NCBI GenBank assembly: GCA_910577525.1
Contig: CAJTLI010000011.1
Location: 1 to 64,000 of the forward strand
Length of the DNA: 64,000 nt
Direction of reading: 5' to 3'
Source of the DNA: an uncultured Oscillospiraceae bacterium
GTDB lineage: Bacteria; Bacillota; Clostridia; Oscillospirales; Oscillospiraceae
Part shown: positions 1-8,131 of the stretch, one piece after another
How the letters are laid out: each line of letters opens with the position of its first letter
Numbering within the stretch: the first letter of the stretch is position 1
Position numbers and translations under genes: made by a program
Notes under the pieces: generated by a model
The model's input: only the letters and a program-made list of their open reading frames with translations
The model's database searches: none
What the model was told of the DNA's origin: nothing

Positions 1-6
1 TATAAT
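1..6 (+). promoter_or_regulatory. -10 box of the typA promoter (cut by window start)
   Basis: TATAAT is the very first hexamer of the window and lies 49 bases before the typA start codon. The matching -35 box would be outside the window, so this is only half of a promoter. Confidence 0.5.
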
Positions 7-55
7 ACTATCTTGTGTTTGAGAAACGACTCTATTTCAGATAGAAGGTACGGAC

Positions 56-1885
56 ATGCGAAACGAAAAATTGCGAAACATTGCCATTATTGCCCACGTG
101 GACCACGGCAAGACCACCTTGGTGGACGAGATGCTCAAGCAGGGCGGCATCTACCGGGAGAACCAGGCCACCGTGGACCGGGTGATGGACTCCAACGACC
201 TGGAACGGGAGCGGGGCATCACCATTCTGGCCAAAAACACCGCCGTCCACTACAAGGACACCAAGATCAATATCGTGGACACCCCGGGCCACGCCGACTT
301 CGGCGGCGAGGTGGAGCGCATCCTGAAAATGGTCAACGGGGTCATTCTGCTGGTGGACGCCGCCGAGGGCCCCATGCCTCAGACCCGGTTTGTGCTGTCC
401 AAGGCCCTGGAGCTGGGCCACAAGGTCATCGTGGTGGTGAACAAAATCGACCGCCCCGACCAGCGCATCCACGAGGTCATGGACGAGGTGCTGGAGCTGC
501 TGCTGGAGCTGAACGCCACCGACGAGCAGTTTGAGTCTCCCACGCTGTTCTGCTCCGGGCGGCAGGGCACCGCCAGCTACTCCCCCGACGTGCAGGGCAC
601 CGATCTGGTCCCCCTCTTCGAGACGATTTTGGACTATATCCCCGCCCCCGAGTGCGACCCCGAGGCCCCCTTCCAGATGCTGGTGTCCTCCATCGACTAC
701 AACGAGTTCGTGGGCCGCATCGCCGTGGGCCGCATTGAGCGGGGCACCGTGAAGCAGAACCAGGAGATCGTGGTGTGCAACTACCACAAGCGGGACGAGG
801 CCCCCAAGAAGGCCAAGGCCACCGCCCTGTACACCTTCGACGGCCTGGCCCGCACCCCCGTCGCCGAGGCCGGAGCCGGTGAGATCATCGCCATGAGCGG
901 CATCGGGGACATCACCATCGGCGACACCGTGTGCGCGCCCTCCAATCCCGAGCCCATCGAGTTTGTCAAGATCTCTGCCCCCACCCTGGAGATGACCTTC
1001 TCCGTCAACGACTCCCCCTTCGCCGGACGGGAGGGCAAATACGTCACCAGCCGCCAGCTCCGGGACCGGCTGTTCCGGGAGACCCTGAAGGACGTGTCTC
1101 TGCGGGTCACGGAGGTGGAGGCGTCCACCGACGCCTTCAACGTGGCGGGCCGGGGAGAGATGTCCCTGTCCATCCTCATCGAGACCATGCGCCGGGAAGG
1201 CTATGAGTTCCAGGTGTCGCCTCCCCGGGTGGTCTACCAGGAGGTGGAGGGCAAAAAGTGCGAGCCCATCGAGCGGGTGGTCATCGACGTGCCCGCCGAC
1301 AACGTGGGGGCCGTTATGGAGAAGCTGGGGGCCCGGAAGGGCGAGTTTCTGTCCATGGATCCGGTGGGCAGCCGCACCAAGCTGGAGTTCCTGATCCCCT
1401 CCCGGGGCCTGTTCGGCTACCGCAACGAGTTCCTCACTGATACCAAGGGCGAGGGCATCATGGCCTCCGTCTTTGAGAAGTATGCCCCCTATAAGGGGGA
1501 GATTCAGCGCCGGAACACCGGCTCCCTGGTGGCCCACGAGCAGGGCGAGTCCGTCACCTACGGCCTGTTCGCCGCCCAGGAGCGGGGGGCTCTGTTTATC
1601 GGCCCGGGGGTGCCTGTGTACGAGGGCATGGTGGTGGGCGTCTGCCCCAAGATGGAGGACATCACCGTCAATGTATGCAGAAAGAAGCAGCTCACCAACA
1701 TGCGGGCCTCCGGGTCCGACGAGGCCCTGCGGCTGGTGCCCCCTAAGACCATGAGTCTGGAGCAGTGCCTGGAGTTTCTGGCGGACGACGAGCTGCTGGA
1801 GGTCACGCCGGAAAACCTGCGCCTGCGCAAGCGCATTTTGAACCACGAAAAGCGGATGAAGGCCCTGAAGGGCGGGAAAGCCTGA
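56..1885 (+). CDS. typA: Translational GTPase TypA/BipA
   Basis: A 609-residue ribosome-associated GTPase of the EF-G/LepA class, used in 50S assembly and stress or cold adaptation. G-domain motifs are intact: HVDHGKT at residues 14-20, RERGIT near 51-56, DTPGH at 75-79 and NKID at 129-132. They are followed by the EF-Tu domain 2, EF-G-like domains and the TypA-specific C-terminal domain, and the length is normal for the family. The start at 56 is preceded by AGAAGG. The gene stands alone between a promoter at the window edge and an intrinsic terminator at 1907-1957. A long open frame on the opposite strand is a GC-driven shadow. Confidence 0.97.
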   Translation: MRNEKLRNIAIIAHVDHGKTTLVDEMLKQGGIYRENQATVDRVMDSNDLERERGITILAKNTAVHYKDTKINIVDTPGHADFGGEVERILKMVNGVILLVDAAEGPMPQTRFVLSKALELGHKVIVVVNKIDRPDQRIHEVMDEVLELLLELNATDEQFESPTLFCSGRQGTASYSPDVQGTDLVPLFETILDYIPAPECDPEAPFQMLVSSIDYNEFVGRIAVGRIERGTVKQNQEIVVCNYHKRDEAPKKAKATALYTFDGLARTPVAEAGAGEIIAMSGIGDITIGDTVCAPSNPEPIEFVKISAPTLEMTFSVNDSPFAGREGKYVTSRQLRDRLFRETLKDVSLRVTEVEASTDAFNVAGRGEMSLSILIETMRREGYEFQVSPPRVVYQEVEGKKCEPIERVVIDVPADNVGAVMEKLGARKGEFLSMDPVGSRTKLEFLIPSRGLFGYRNEFLTDTKGEGIMASVFEKYAPYKGEIQRRNTGSLVAHEQGESVTYGLFAAQERGALFIGPGVPVYEGMVVGVCPKMEDITVNVCRKKQLTNMRASGSDEALRLVPPKTMSLEQCLEFLADDELLEVTPENLRLRKRILNHEKRMKALKGGKA

Positions 1886-1906
1886 CCGGACCGGTTCCTC
1901 GAATCC

Positions 1907-1957
1907 AAAAAACGCCAAGCGCGCGCGTCCTCAAGGGGCGGCGCGCTTGGCGTTTTT
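1907..1957 (+). terminator. Intrinsic terminator after typA
   Basis: AAAACGCCAAGCGCGC and GCGCGCTTGGCGTTTT form a long perfect stem flanked by A and T runs, 21 bases after the typA stop. The A run makes it potentially bidirectional. Confidence 0.9.
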
Positions 1958-1997
1958 CCGGCGCAGCTTTTGTTGCCGCATTGTAATCTTTCTTTTG

Positions 1998-2035
1998 TTG
2001 ACAATGTAGACTAACTGTGCTATGCTATGTCTACA
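1998..2035 (+). promoter_or_regulatory. blaI promoter with overlapping dyad operator
   Basis: TTGACA at 1998-2003, a 17-base spacer and TATGCT at 2021-2026 form a good sigma-A promoter 32 bases before the blaI start. A perfect 7-base dyad, TGTAGAC at 2005-2011 and GTCTACA at 2029-2035, straddles the spacer and -10 box. BlaI/MecI repressors bind TACA/TGTA-containing dyads over their own promoters, so autoregulation is the natural reading. The binding itself is inferred. Confidence 0.75.
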
Positions 2036-2057
2036 AAGTCGACAGGAGGGGTGGAAT

Positions 2058-2441
2058 ATGGAAGACGCCAAGCTGACCGCCAGCGAGTGGAACATCCTCA
2101 ACTGCCTGTGGGAGCGCAGCCCCCGCACGGTGATGCAGCTTGCGGGCGAGCTGGAGAAGACGGTGGGCTGGGCCAGGAGCACCACCATCACGGTGCTGCA
2201 CCGGATGGAGGCCAAGGGGCTGGTGCGGTGTGAGCAGGCGGGCCGGGGGAAGGCCTATGTCCCCCTGGTGGAGCGGGACCAGGCCGCTGTGGCCGAGACC
2301 AGGAGCTTTCTGGACCGGGTGTACCAGGGCAGCGTGGGCATGATGATGAGCGCCATGGCCCAGTGGGAGGGGCTGAGCCGGGACCAGATCGCCCAGCTCC
2401 GGGCCATTCTGGACCAGGCGGAACAGGAGGCGGACCAATGA
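2058..2441 (+). CDS. blaI: BlaI/MecI/CopY-family transcriptional repressor
   Basis: A 127-residue winged-helix repressor. The N-terminal half has the Penicillinase_R pattern, with SEWNILNCLW near residues 8-18 and ARSTTITVLHRMEAKGLV in the recognition region. The C-terminal helices dimerise and carry the cleavage region in characterised homologues. The start at 2058 follows AGGAGGG at 2044-2050; an in-frame upstream start lacks such a site and falls in the promoter. The stop overlaps the next gene's start (ATGA), the usual blaI-blaR1 coupling, so proteolytic inactivation by the neighbouring membrane protease is likely. No beta-lactamase gene is adjacent. The regulated targets probably include this operon and perhaps the ABC exporter downstream, which has its own promoter. 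Confidence 0.93.
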   Translation: MEDAKLTASEWNILNCLWERSPRTVMQLAGELEKTVGWARSTTITVLHRMEAKGLVRCEQAGRGKAYVPLVERDQAAVAETRSFLDRVYQGSVGMMMSAMAQWEGLSRDQIAQLRAILDQAEQEADQ

Positions 2442-5400
2442 AGCTGACGCAAATGCTGTTTGAGTGGGTGCTCACCGCCGCCTTTCTCATTCTGGCGGTG
2501 CTGGCCCTGCGGGCCCTGCTGGGGCGGCGGGTGAGCGCTTCGCTGCGCTATGCCCTGTGGGCGGCGGTGCTGGTGCGGCTTCTGGTGCCGGTGCAGCTGT
2601 TCACCACCCCTGTCACCGGCACGTCGGTGCTGCGGGAGACCGGGGTGGAGCAGTGGGTGTCGGTCCCCTCCTTTGAGCCCGCCCCAGCCCCGGCGGTATC
2701 GGTCAGCCAAGCTCCGGCGGTCCCCGCTCCCACAGAGCTGCCCGACGGCACGGTCATCGTCTACCAGCCCGTTCAAGCCCCCGCCACGGTGAGAATTCAG
2801 CCCATCCCCGTCCTGCAAATACTGGGCTGGCTGTGGCTGGCAGGGAGCGCGGGGATGGGGTTGGCGTTTGTGCTGTCCAACCTGACCTTTGCCCGCCGCC
2901 TGCGCCGGGCGCGGACCCCTCTGGAGGGGGCGGACTGCCCCCTGCCCGTGTATACCGCGGACGGCCTGCCCTCCCCCTGTCTGTTCGGGCTGTTCCGGCC
3001 CGCCGTGTACATCACGGAGGACGCCGCCCAGGACCCGGCCATGCTCCGCCACATCCTGGCCCACGAATACACCCATTTCCGCCATGGGGACCACATTTGG
3101 AACGGGCTGAGGAGCGCCGCCCTGGCCCTCCACTGGTGGAATCCGCTGGTGTGGCTGGCGGCGGTGCTCAGCCGCCGGGACGGGGAGCTGGCCTGCGACG
3201 AGGGGGCCCTCAAGCGGTTGGGGGAGGCTGAGCGCATCGCCTATGGCCGGACCCTGGTGGCCCTCATCACGGTGCAGCCCCGGCCCGGGGACCTGTTCCG
3301 GTGCGCCACCACCATGACCGGGGGCCAGAAGAGCGTCTTTGACCGGGTGGCCCGCATTGCCAAGGCCCCCAAGCGCTGGCTGTGGGCGGCGGTGGCGGCG
3401 GTCATCGCCACGGCCCTGGCCTGCGTGTGCGCCTTCGGGCGGGCGGAGGAAACCCCCGACCCGGCCTCCGGCGTTACCGCCGATTTGACCTTCTCCCTGG
3501 AGACGAGCAGCGACGGCAAGCCCTATGTCCGCATGGACGGCACCGCGGACGGCGAGGAGCTGCCCCGGGGGGCCTTCTGGTATCCGGAACCCTCCGCGTT
3601 TGAGGAGTTCTCCGGCGGGTATTTGTCCATGGTATACCCCGGCTTCACCGACGGCATGGAGGGACATGTTACCGCCGGATGGACAGACGAAAGCCATACG
3701 TCAGTCACCGCATCCACCCGGATGACGGCTATGCTCAGCAGCCAGTTCAACGTGGGCTGGTGGGAGTTCACCGTAAATTTGGACAGCGGGACCGTCACCA
3801 GTATGGAGGGGCTGTCCTTCCGGGAGGGCCTGCCGGAAGGGGAGACCCGCTTTTATCCCCAGTCCATCTCCGACGAAGAGGCGCTGAAAGCCGCCCGCAT
3901 CGCCGCCAAGCTGCTGACGGCGGGGGAGGACTATTACAACAATTGCAGCGGCGGGGCGGACATCCCCCAGCTCTACGCGGACGTTCTGGAGGGCGGGCAG
4001 TTTTACGCCGTGTACCTGGAAGAATGGACCAGAACCACCCTTGACGGTTTCCTGAGAGCGGAGAAGGAAGCCGGCTACATGGCCCCTGGCTATGAAGTTT
4101 CCGCGTATACCCTGGTGGATATGGACGGGGACGGGGCGGACGAGCTGATTCTGTGGATCGGCCAGGAGGGCGTGGGCGCGAGCTACCTGATTTTCCACCA
4201 GCTTGACGGGAAGCTGTGCGGCTACCTTGGCGTGTATAAATCCATGCAAAGCCTCAAGGCGGACGGCACCTTTTTCGACCAATATCTCTTTTCCGAGGAA
4301 TGGGACCGGCAGGGTTTGGGATATTCCAGGGTCTCCTTCACTGAGACCGGACTGGAGTTCCACCCGTTCACCTACAGCGTCTCCCTGGACGGCGACCTGC
4401 CTGAGGATGAAAAATACGTCTATGTGGCGGATGGGAAAACCGTGAACTATGAAACCTATTCCGCCGCTGTCGAGGAGCAGGACGCCAAGCCCAATGTGGT
4501 CTGGCGCGAGTTCGACCCGCCCTCTGCGGACCGCTACACCGCCCTGCCGGAGCTGTACGCCAAAGTCCTGCGGGGGGAGTCCAAATTTGTCCTGTATAAA
4601 AATGAGCCGCCCATCTTCATCGGCGAGGTCCCGGCTCTCATCGACCCATACGACGGCTATATGTGTATCCAACGGTACGCCGTGGTGGACCTGCTGGGCG
4701 GTTTGGGGAGCAATGAAATGCCCCAGGCGCTGGTCTACCTGTGCGGCGTGTCCGGGGATATGGCGGGCTACCTCCTGCTGTGGGACGAGGACGGTCAGGT
4801 CCACGGCGAAATATTTGACAGCTACGGCTGGCGCAACCGCTGGTTCAGCGACCTCAAGGCCGACGGCACCTTTGTGTGCACCGACTCCCTGGGCGGCAAT
4901 GACTGGATGAGCATTTCCCGTCTGGTTTCAACGGCGGCGGGGAGCTGGTCGCTGTACAGCGAGGCGGTCCGGCGGAACCCTGACGCCTTGGGGGAGAAAA
5001 TTGATCTGGAGAGCTTCATGGTCATTGACCGGGAGCTGGACGAAGCGGAATTTGAACAGGCGCTGGAGGCCCACCGGGCCAAGCCGGACGCGACGTGGTA
5101 CGCGCTCCCCCTCAAGGACCCGGACGCCGCCCCATCCCAACCCTCTCCCCAGCCCCTGAACCCGTCCTATACTTTGGACGAGTACGGTGTGAACCTCTAC
5201 ATCACCGGGCTGGACTGCGAGTCCGCACACTGGTATTCCAAGGCCAACTGCTCCACCCCCATCTCTGAAACGGCCCTGGGGGAGCTGAGCGTTTCCAAGC
5301 CCCGGTTTCTGGGCGGGGAATTTTCCAACACCTACCGCGCCGTCGATGCCCAATACAGCCCGGAGGGCGGCGGCAGGCTCTGGATGACCGTCTCAGAGGA

Positions 5401-6208
5401 TATCTCCGGCGACGTTGGCAGCCGGGAATTCCTGGTGGACCTGACCACCGGCGCGGTGACAGAGCAGGAGAACGACCACCCCGTATGGAGAGGCAAGCTC
5501 CCCGTCCCGCCCGACAAGGTGCTGGCGGAGGCGGCGCTGACCCTGGCCCAGCTCATCCGGAGCGGGTCGGACTTCTATCAAAGCTCCCTCCCCGCCCCGG
5601 AGGAGGGCCCCCTGCCCTTTGACGTGCCCATGAAGCTGATGTTCGCCAGCGGCGCGGGGGCCTGGGACACCCTGCTCACCCTCCACCCCGACGGCACCTT
5701 TGAGGGGAACTACCACGACACGGACGCAGGGGACAGCGGCGACGGCTACCAGTCCACCGAGTACGTCTGCAAGTTCCACGGGCGGTTCGGGGACATCAAA
5801 CAGGTGACGGACGCCTCCTGGTCCCTGACCCTGGCCGAGCTGGTCATCGACACCGGACACCCCATCGGCGAGGAATGGATCGAGACCATCCGGACCGGCG
5901 ACGGGAGCTACAACCAGCGGTACATCTCCAGCGACCCTTACGGCTTTAACACACCGGAGAGCGGCGAGCCGCTGGAGCCCGGCGCGCCCTTCATGCTCTA
6001 CACCCCGGAGGCCAGGGGCTACCGCCCCACCGACGAGCTGTACGAGATGCGGGAGAGCGAGAACTACGACTCCGTGATGTTCCAGTTCTGGAGCTGGTGG
6101 CCCGGCAGACACGCCTGGGCCCCCGACGGCACCCTGGGCTGTTACGGCCTGTGCAGCATGGAGACGGGCCGGGGCTTCTTTGACCTGTACACATGGGGCA
6201 TCGCCTAG
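2438..6208 (+). CDS. BlaR1-like M56 membrane metalloprotease with giant duplicated ectodomain
   Basis: About 1256 residues; BlaR1 and MecR1 are usually about 590. The N-terminal 330 residues form the M56 protease: transmembrane segments near 10-30, 37-56, 128-148 and 312-330, zinc motif HEYTH at 209-213 and a conserved ACDEGA segment near 251. It should cleave the co-encoded BlaI. The extracellular part is not the penicillin-binding domain of BlaR1. It reads as modules A-B-B'-A'-C. A (about 346-500) and A' (about 911-1050) both end in LTTG/LDSG strands followed by an SDFY/EDYY helix. B (about 508-690) and B' (about 700-890) share ELYAKVL/QLYADVL and KPDATWYAL/KPNVVWREF segments. B has a calcium-loop-like DMDGDGADE that is degenerate in B'. 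C is a beta-rich domain with GAGAWDTLLTL. No SxxK penicilloyl site is evident, so the signal is unknown. Start 2438 overlaps the blaI stop. Confidence 0.85.
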   Translation: MKLTQMLFEWVLTAAFLILAVLALRALLGRRVSASLRYALWAAVLVRLLVPVQLFTTPVTGTSVLRETGVEQWVSVPSFEPAPAPAVSVSQAPAVPAPTELPDGTVIVYQPVQAPATVRIQPIPVLQILGWLWLAGSAGMGLAFVLSNLTFARRLRRARTPLEGADCPLPVYTADGLPSPCLFGLFRPAVYITEDAAQDPAMLRHILAHEYTHFRHGDHIWNGLRSAALALHWWNPLVWLAAVLSRRDGELACDEGALKRLGEAERIAYGRTLVALITVQPRPGDLFRCATTMTGGQKSVFDRVARIAKAPKRWLWAAVAAVIATALACVCAFGRAEETPDPASGVTADLTFSLETSSDGKPYVRMDGTADGEELPRGAFWYPEPSAFEEFSGGYLSMVYPGFTDGMEGHVTAGWTDESHTSVTASTRMTAMLSSQFNVGWWEFTVNLDSGTVTSMEGLSFREGLPEGETRFYPQSISDEEALKAARIAAKLLTAGEDYYNNCSGGADIPQLYADVLEGGQFYAVYLEEWTRTTLDGFLRAEKEAGYMAPGYEVSAYTLVDMDGDGADELILWIGQEGVGASYLIFHQLDGKLCGYLGVYKSMQSLKADGTFFDQYLFSEEWDRQGLGYSRVSFTETGLEFHPFTYSVSLDGDLPEDEKYVYVADGKTVNYETYSAAVEEQDAKPNVVWREFDPPSADRYTALPELYAKVLRGESKFVLYKNEPPIFIGEVPALIDPYDGYMCIQRYAVVDLLGGLGSNEMPQALVYLCGVSGDMAGYLLLWDEDGQVHGEIFDSYGWRNRWFSDLKADGTFVCTDSLGGNDWMSISRLVSTAAGSWSLYSEAVRRNPDALGEKIDLESFMVIDRELDEAEFEQALEAHRAKPDATWYALPLKDPDAAPSQPSPQPLNPSYTLDEYGVNLYITGLDCESAHWYSKANCSTPISETALGELSVSKPRFLGGEFSNTYRAVDAQYSPEGGGRLWMTVSEDISGDVGSREFLVDLTTGAVTEQENDHPVWRGKLPVPPDKVLAEAALTLAQLIRSGSDFYQSSLPAPEEGPLPFDVPMKLMFASGAGAWDTLLTLHPDGTFEGNYHDTDAGDSGDGYQSTEYVCKFHGRFGDIKQVTDASWSLTLAELVIDTGHPIGEEWIETIRTGDGSYNQRYISSDPYGFNTPESGEPLEPGAPFMLYTPEARGYRPTDELYEMRESENYDSVMFQFWSWWPGRHAWAPDGTLGCYGLCSMETGRGFFDLYTWGIA

Positions 6209-6219
6209 GGCGGCGGGGG

Positions 6220-6271
6220 AGGGCCTGATGAAACCGGCAGAGGCAGTTTCATCAGGCCCTCTTTCTTTTTT
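6220..6271 (+). terminator. Intrinsic terminator after the BlaR1-like gene
   Basis: AGGGCCTGATGAAAC pairs perfectly with GTTTCATCAGGCCCT, followed by CTTTCTTTTTT. It ends the blaI-blaR1-like operon. Confidence 0.93.
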
Positions 6272-6276
6272 GCGCT

Positions 6277-6305
6277 TTGACATGGGAGGAAATATTTGAT
6301 ACACT
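6277..6305 (+). promoter_or_regulatory. Promoter of the ABC exporter operon
   Basis: TTGACA at 6277-6282, a 17-base spacer and TACACT at 6300-6305, 55 bases upstream of the first ABC gene and right after the previous terminator. The -10 matches consensus at 4 of 6 positions. Confidence 0.6.
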
Positions 6306-6360
6306 GGGTGGCAGATGTAAACTTCCGGCGGATTTTGCCCGCGCGAAGGGGGGATTCCTA

Positions 6361-8115
6361 ATGCGTCTGATTGCCCGGGCCATGGGCAGGTACAAAGGGG
6401 CGGTGGCCGTTTGCGTGCTCATCAAGCTTTTGGCCACCCTCAGCGAGCTGCTGCTGCCCTATATCCTGGAGCACATCATCGACGATGTGGCCCCCCTGGG
6501 CGAGCTGAGGCTGGCGGTGTTCTGGGGCCTTGTGATGTTTGCCGCCGCCCTGGTGTGCCGCCAGCTCAACGTGTGGGCCAACCGCCGGGCCATTGAGAGC
6601 GCCCACCGGGTGAGCTATGACGTGCGGCAGGCGCTGTTTCAAAAGACCGCCAACCTGTCCGGCGGGCAGTTTGACGCCTTCGGCCTGCCCTCCCTCATCA
6701 GCCGCATGACCAGCGACAGCTACAACGTCCAGTCGGCGGTGCAGCAGCTTCAGACCCTGTGCGTCCGGGCCCCCATGCTGCTCATCGGCGGGGTGGGGGT
6801 GGCCCTGGTGATGGACGCCTCCCTGGCCATGATTCTGGCGGCCATGCTGCCGCTGCTCCTCCTTGTGGTGTTCGCGGTGTCCGCCAAGGGCCTGCCCATG
6901 TACCGCCGGGTCCAGCAGAAGCTGGACGGGGTGGTGCGCATCATGCGGGAGAACATCACCGGCATCCGGGTGGTAAAAGCCCTGTCCAAGACAGAGTATG
7001 AACAACGCCGCTTTTCTGCCGCCAACGACGCCATGACGGACAGCGACATCGCCGCCGGCGCCGTGATGGCCATACCGGGTCCCTTCATGCAGCTGTGCCT
7101 CAACGGGGGGCTCACTCTGGCGGTGCTCCTGGGGGCCCGGCGGGTGAACGACGGGGCCATGGAGCCGGGGGTGATTCTGGCCTTCCTGACCTACTTCAAC
7201 ATGATTACCATGGGGGTGATGGGGCTGTCCCGCATTTTCATGACCATGAGCCGGGCCATGGCCAGCGCGGGCCGCATCGCCGAGGTGCTCCAGGCGGAGA
7301 ACGCCCAGGCCGTTCTGCCCCCTGGGGAGGCCAAAAAACCCGCCGGGCCGGGCTTTCTCCGCTTTGAGCAGGTGGGCTTCCGCTATGGGGAGGACGCCGG
7401 CGACGGCGGCGGCTTCGCCGGGGAGGCGCGGGAAAAGGCCCTGTCCGGCATCAGCTTCACCCTGGAGCGGGGGGAGAGCCTGGGGATCATCGGCCCCACG
7501 GGCTGCGGCAAGTCCACCATCGTCTCTCTGCTGTTGCGGTTTTACGACGCCCAGGAGGGCGGCGTGTTTGTGGACGGGAAGGACGTGCGCGCCTATGAAA
7601 AGGACGAATTGCGCCGGAAATTCGGGGTGTGCTTCCAAAACGGCATGGTGTTTCAGGACACCCTGCGGGCCAACGTGGACTTCGGCCGGGGCGTGGAGGA
7701 GGAGGCGCTGCGCGCCGCGGTGGAGGACGCCCAGGCGGCGGAGTACATCGACGCCCTGGAGGCCGGGCTGGACCACCGGGCGGACATCAAGGGGGCCAAC
7801 CTGTCCGGCGGGCAGAAGCAGCGCCTGCTGGTGGCCCGGGCCCTGGCGGGCAGGCCGGAGGTTCTGATTCTGGACGACAGCTCCTCCGCCCTGGACTACA
7901 GGACGGACGCGGCCATGCGCCGCGCCATCGCCCAAAACCACGGGGATTCCACCCTGATCATGGTGGCCCAGCGGGTGAGCTCCGTCATGGGCATGACCCG
8001 GATTCTGGTGATGGACAACGGGAAATGCGTGGGCTTCGGCGCCCATGAAGAACTTTTGAAAACCTGCCCCGCCTATCTGGAGACCTACCGCATCCAGATG
8101 GGCGAGCTGGCCTAG
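6361..8115 (+). CDS. ABC exporter half-transporter, degenerate-site subunit
   Basis: A 584-residue type-I ABC exporter: six transmembrane helices in residues 1-310, nucleotide-binding domain from about 335. Walker A GPTGCGKST is at 378-386 and an intact LSGGQ signature at 481-485. Walker B is LILDD near 502-506, so the catalytic glutamate is aspartate, and the switch histidine is glutamine (MVAQRVSS, near 534). These changes mark the non-catalytic nucleotide site of heterodimeric exporters such as TM287/288 or BmrCD. The partner is the next gene, 16 bases downstream. The start at 6361 follows AAGGGGGG; an earlier in-frame start lies inside the promoter. The substrate (drug, lipid or peptide) cannot be read from the sequence. 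Confidence 0.93.
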   Translation: MRLIARAMGRYKGAVAVCVLIKLLATLSELLLPYILEHIIDDVAPLGELRLAVFWGLVMFAAALVCRQLNVWANRRAIESAHRVSYDVRQALFQKTANLSGGQFDAFGLPSLISRMTSDSYNVQSAVQQLQTLCVRAPMLLIGGVGVALVMDASLAMILAAMLPLLLLVVFAVSAKGLPMYRRVQQKLDGVVRIMRENITGIRVVKALSKTEYEQRRFSAANDAMTDSDIAAGAVMAIPGPFMQLCLNGGLTLAVLLGARRVNDGAMEPGVILAFLTYFNMITMGVMGLSRIFMTMSRAMASAGRIAEVLQAENAQAVLPPGEAKKPAGPGFLRFEQVGFRYGEDAGDGGGFAGEAREKALSGISFTLERGESLGIIGPTGCGKSTIVSLLLRFYDAQEGGVFVDGKDVRAYEKDELRRKFGVCFQNGMVFQDTLRANVDFGRGVEEEALRAAVEDAQAAEYIDALEAGLDHRADIKGANLSGGQKQRLLVARALAGRPEVLILDDSSSALDYRTDAAMRRAIAQNHGDSTLIMVAQRVSSVMGMTRILVMDNGKCVGFGAHEELLKTCPAYLETYRIQMGELA

Positions 8116-8131
8116 AAGGGAGGGGAGCCAT

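Noticed and set aside
32..1918. A 628-codon open frame antisense to typA (and similar long antisense frames over gatB/gatA, dnaK, metH and the ABC genes)
   Set aside because: In GC-rich DNA the frame opposite a real gene is often open. These translations are low-complexity (Gly/His/Leu-rich), lack ribosome-binding sites and match no fold, while the other strand encodes well-known proteins.
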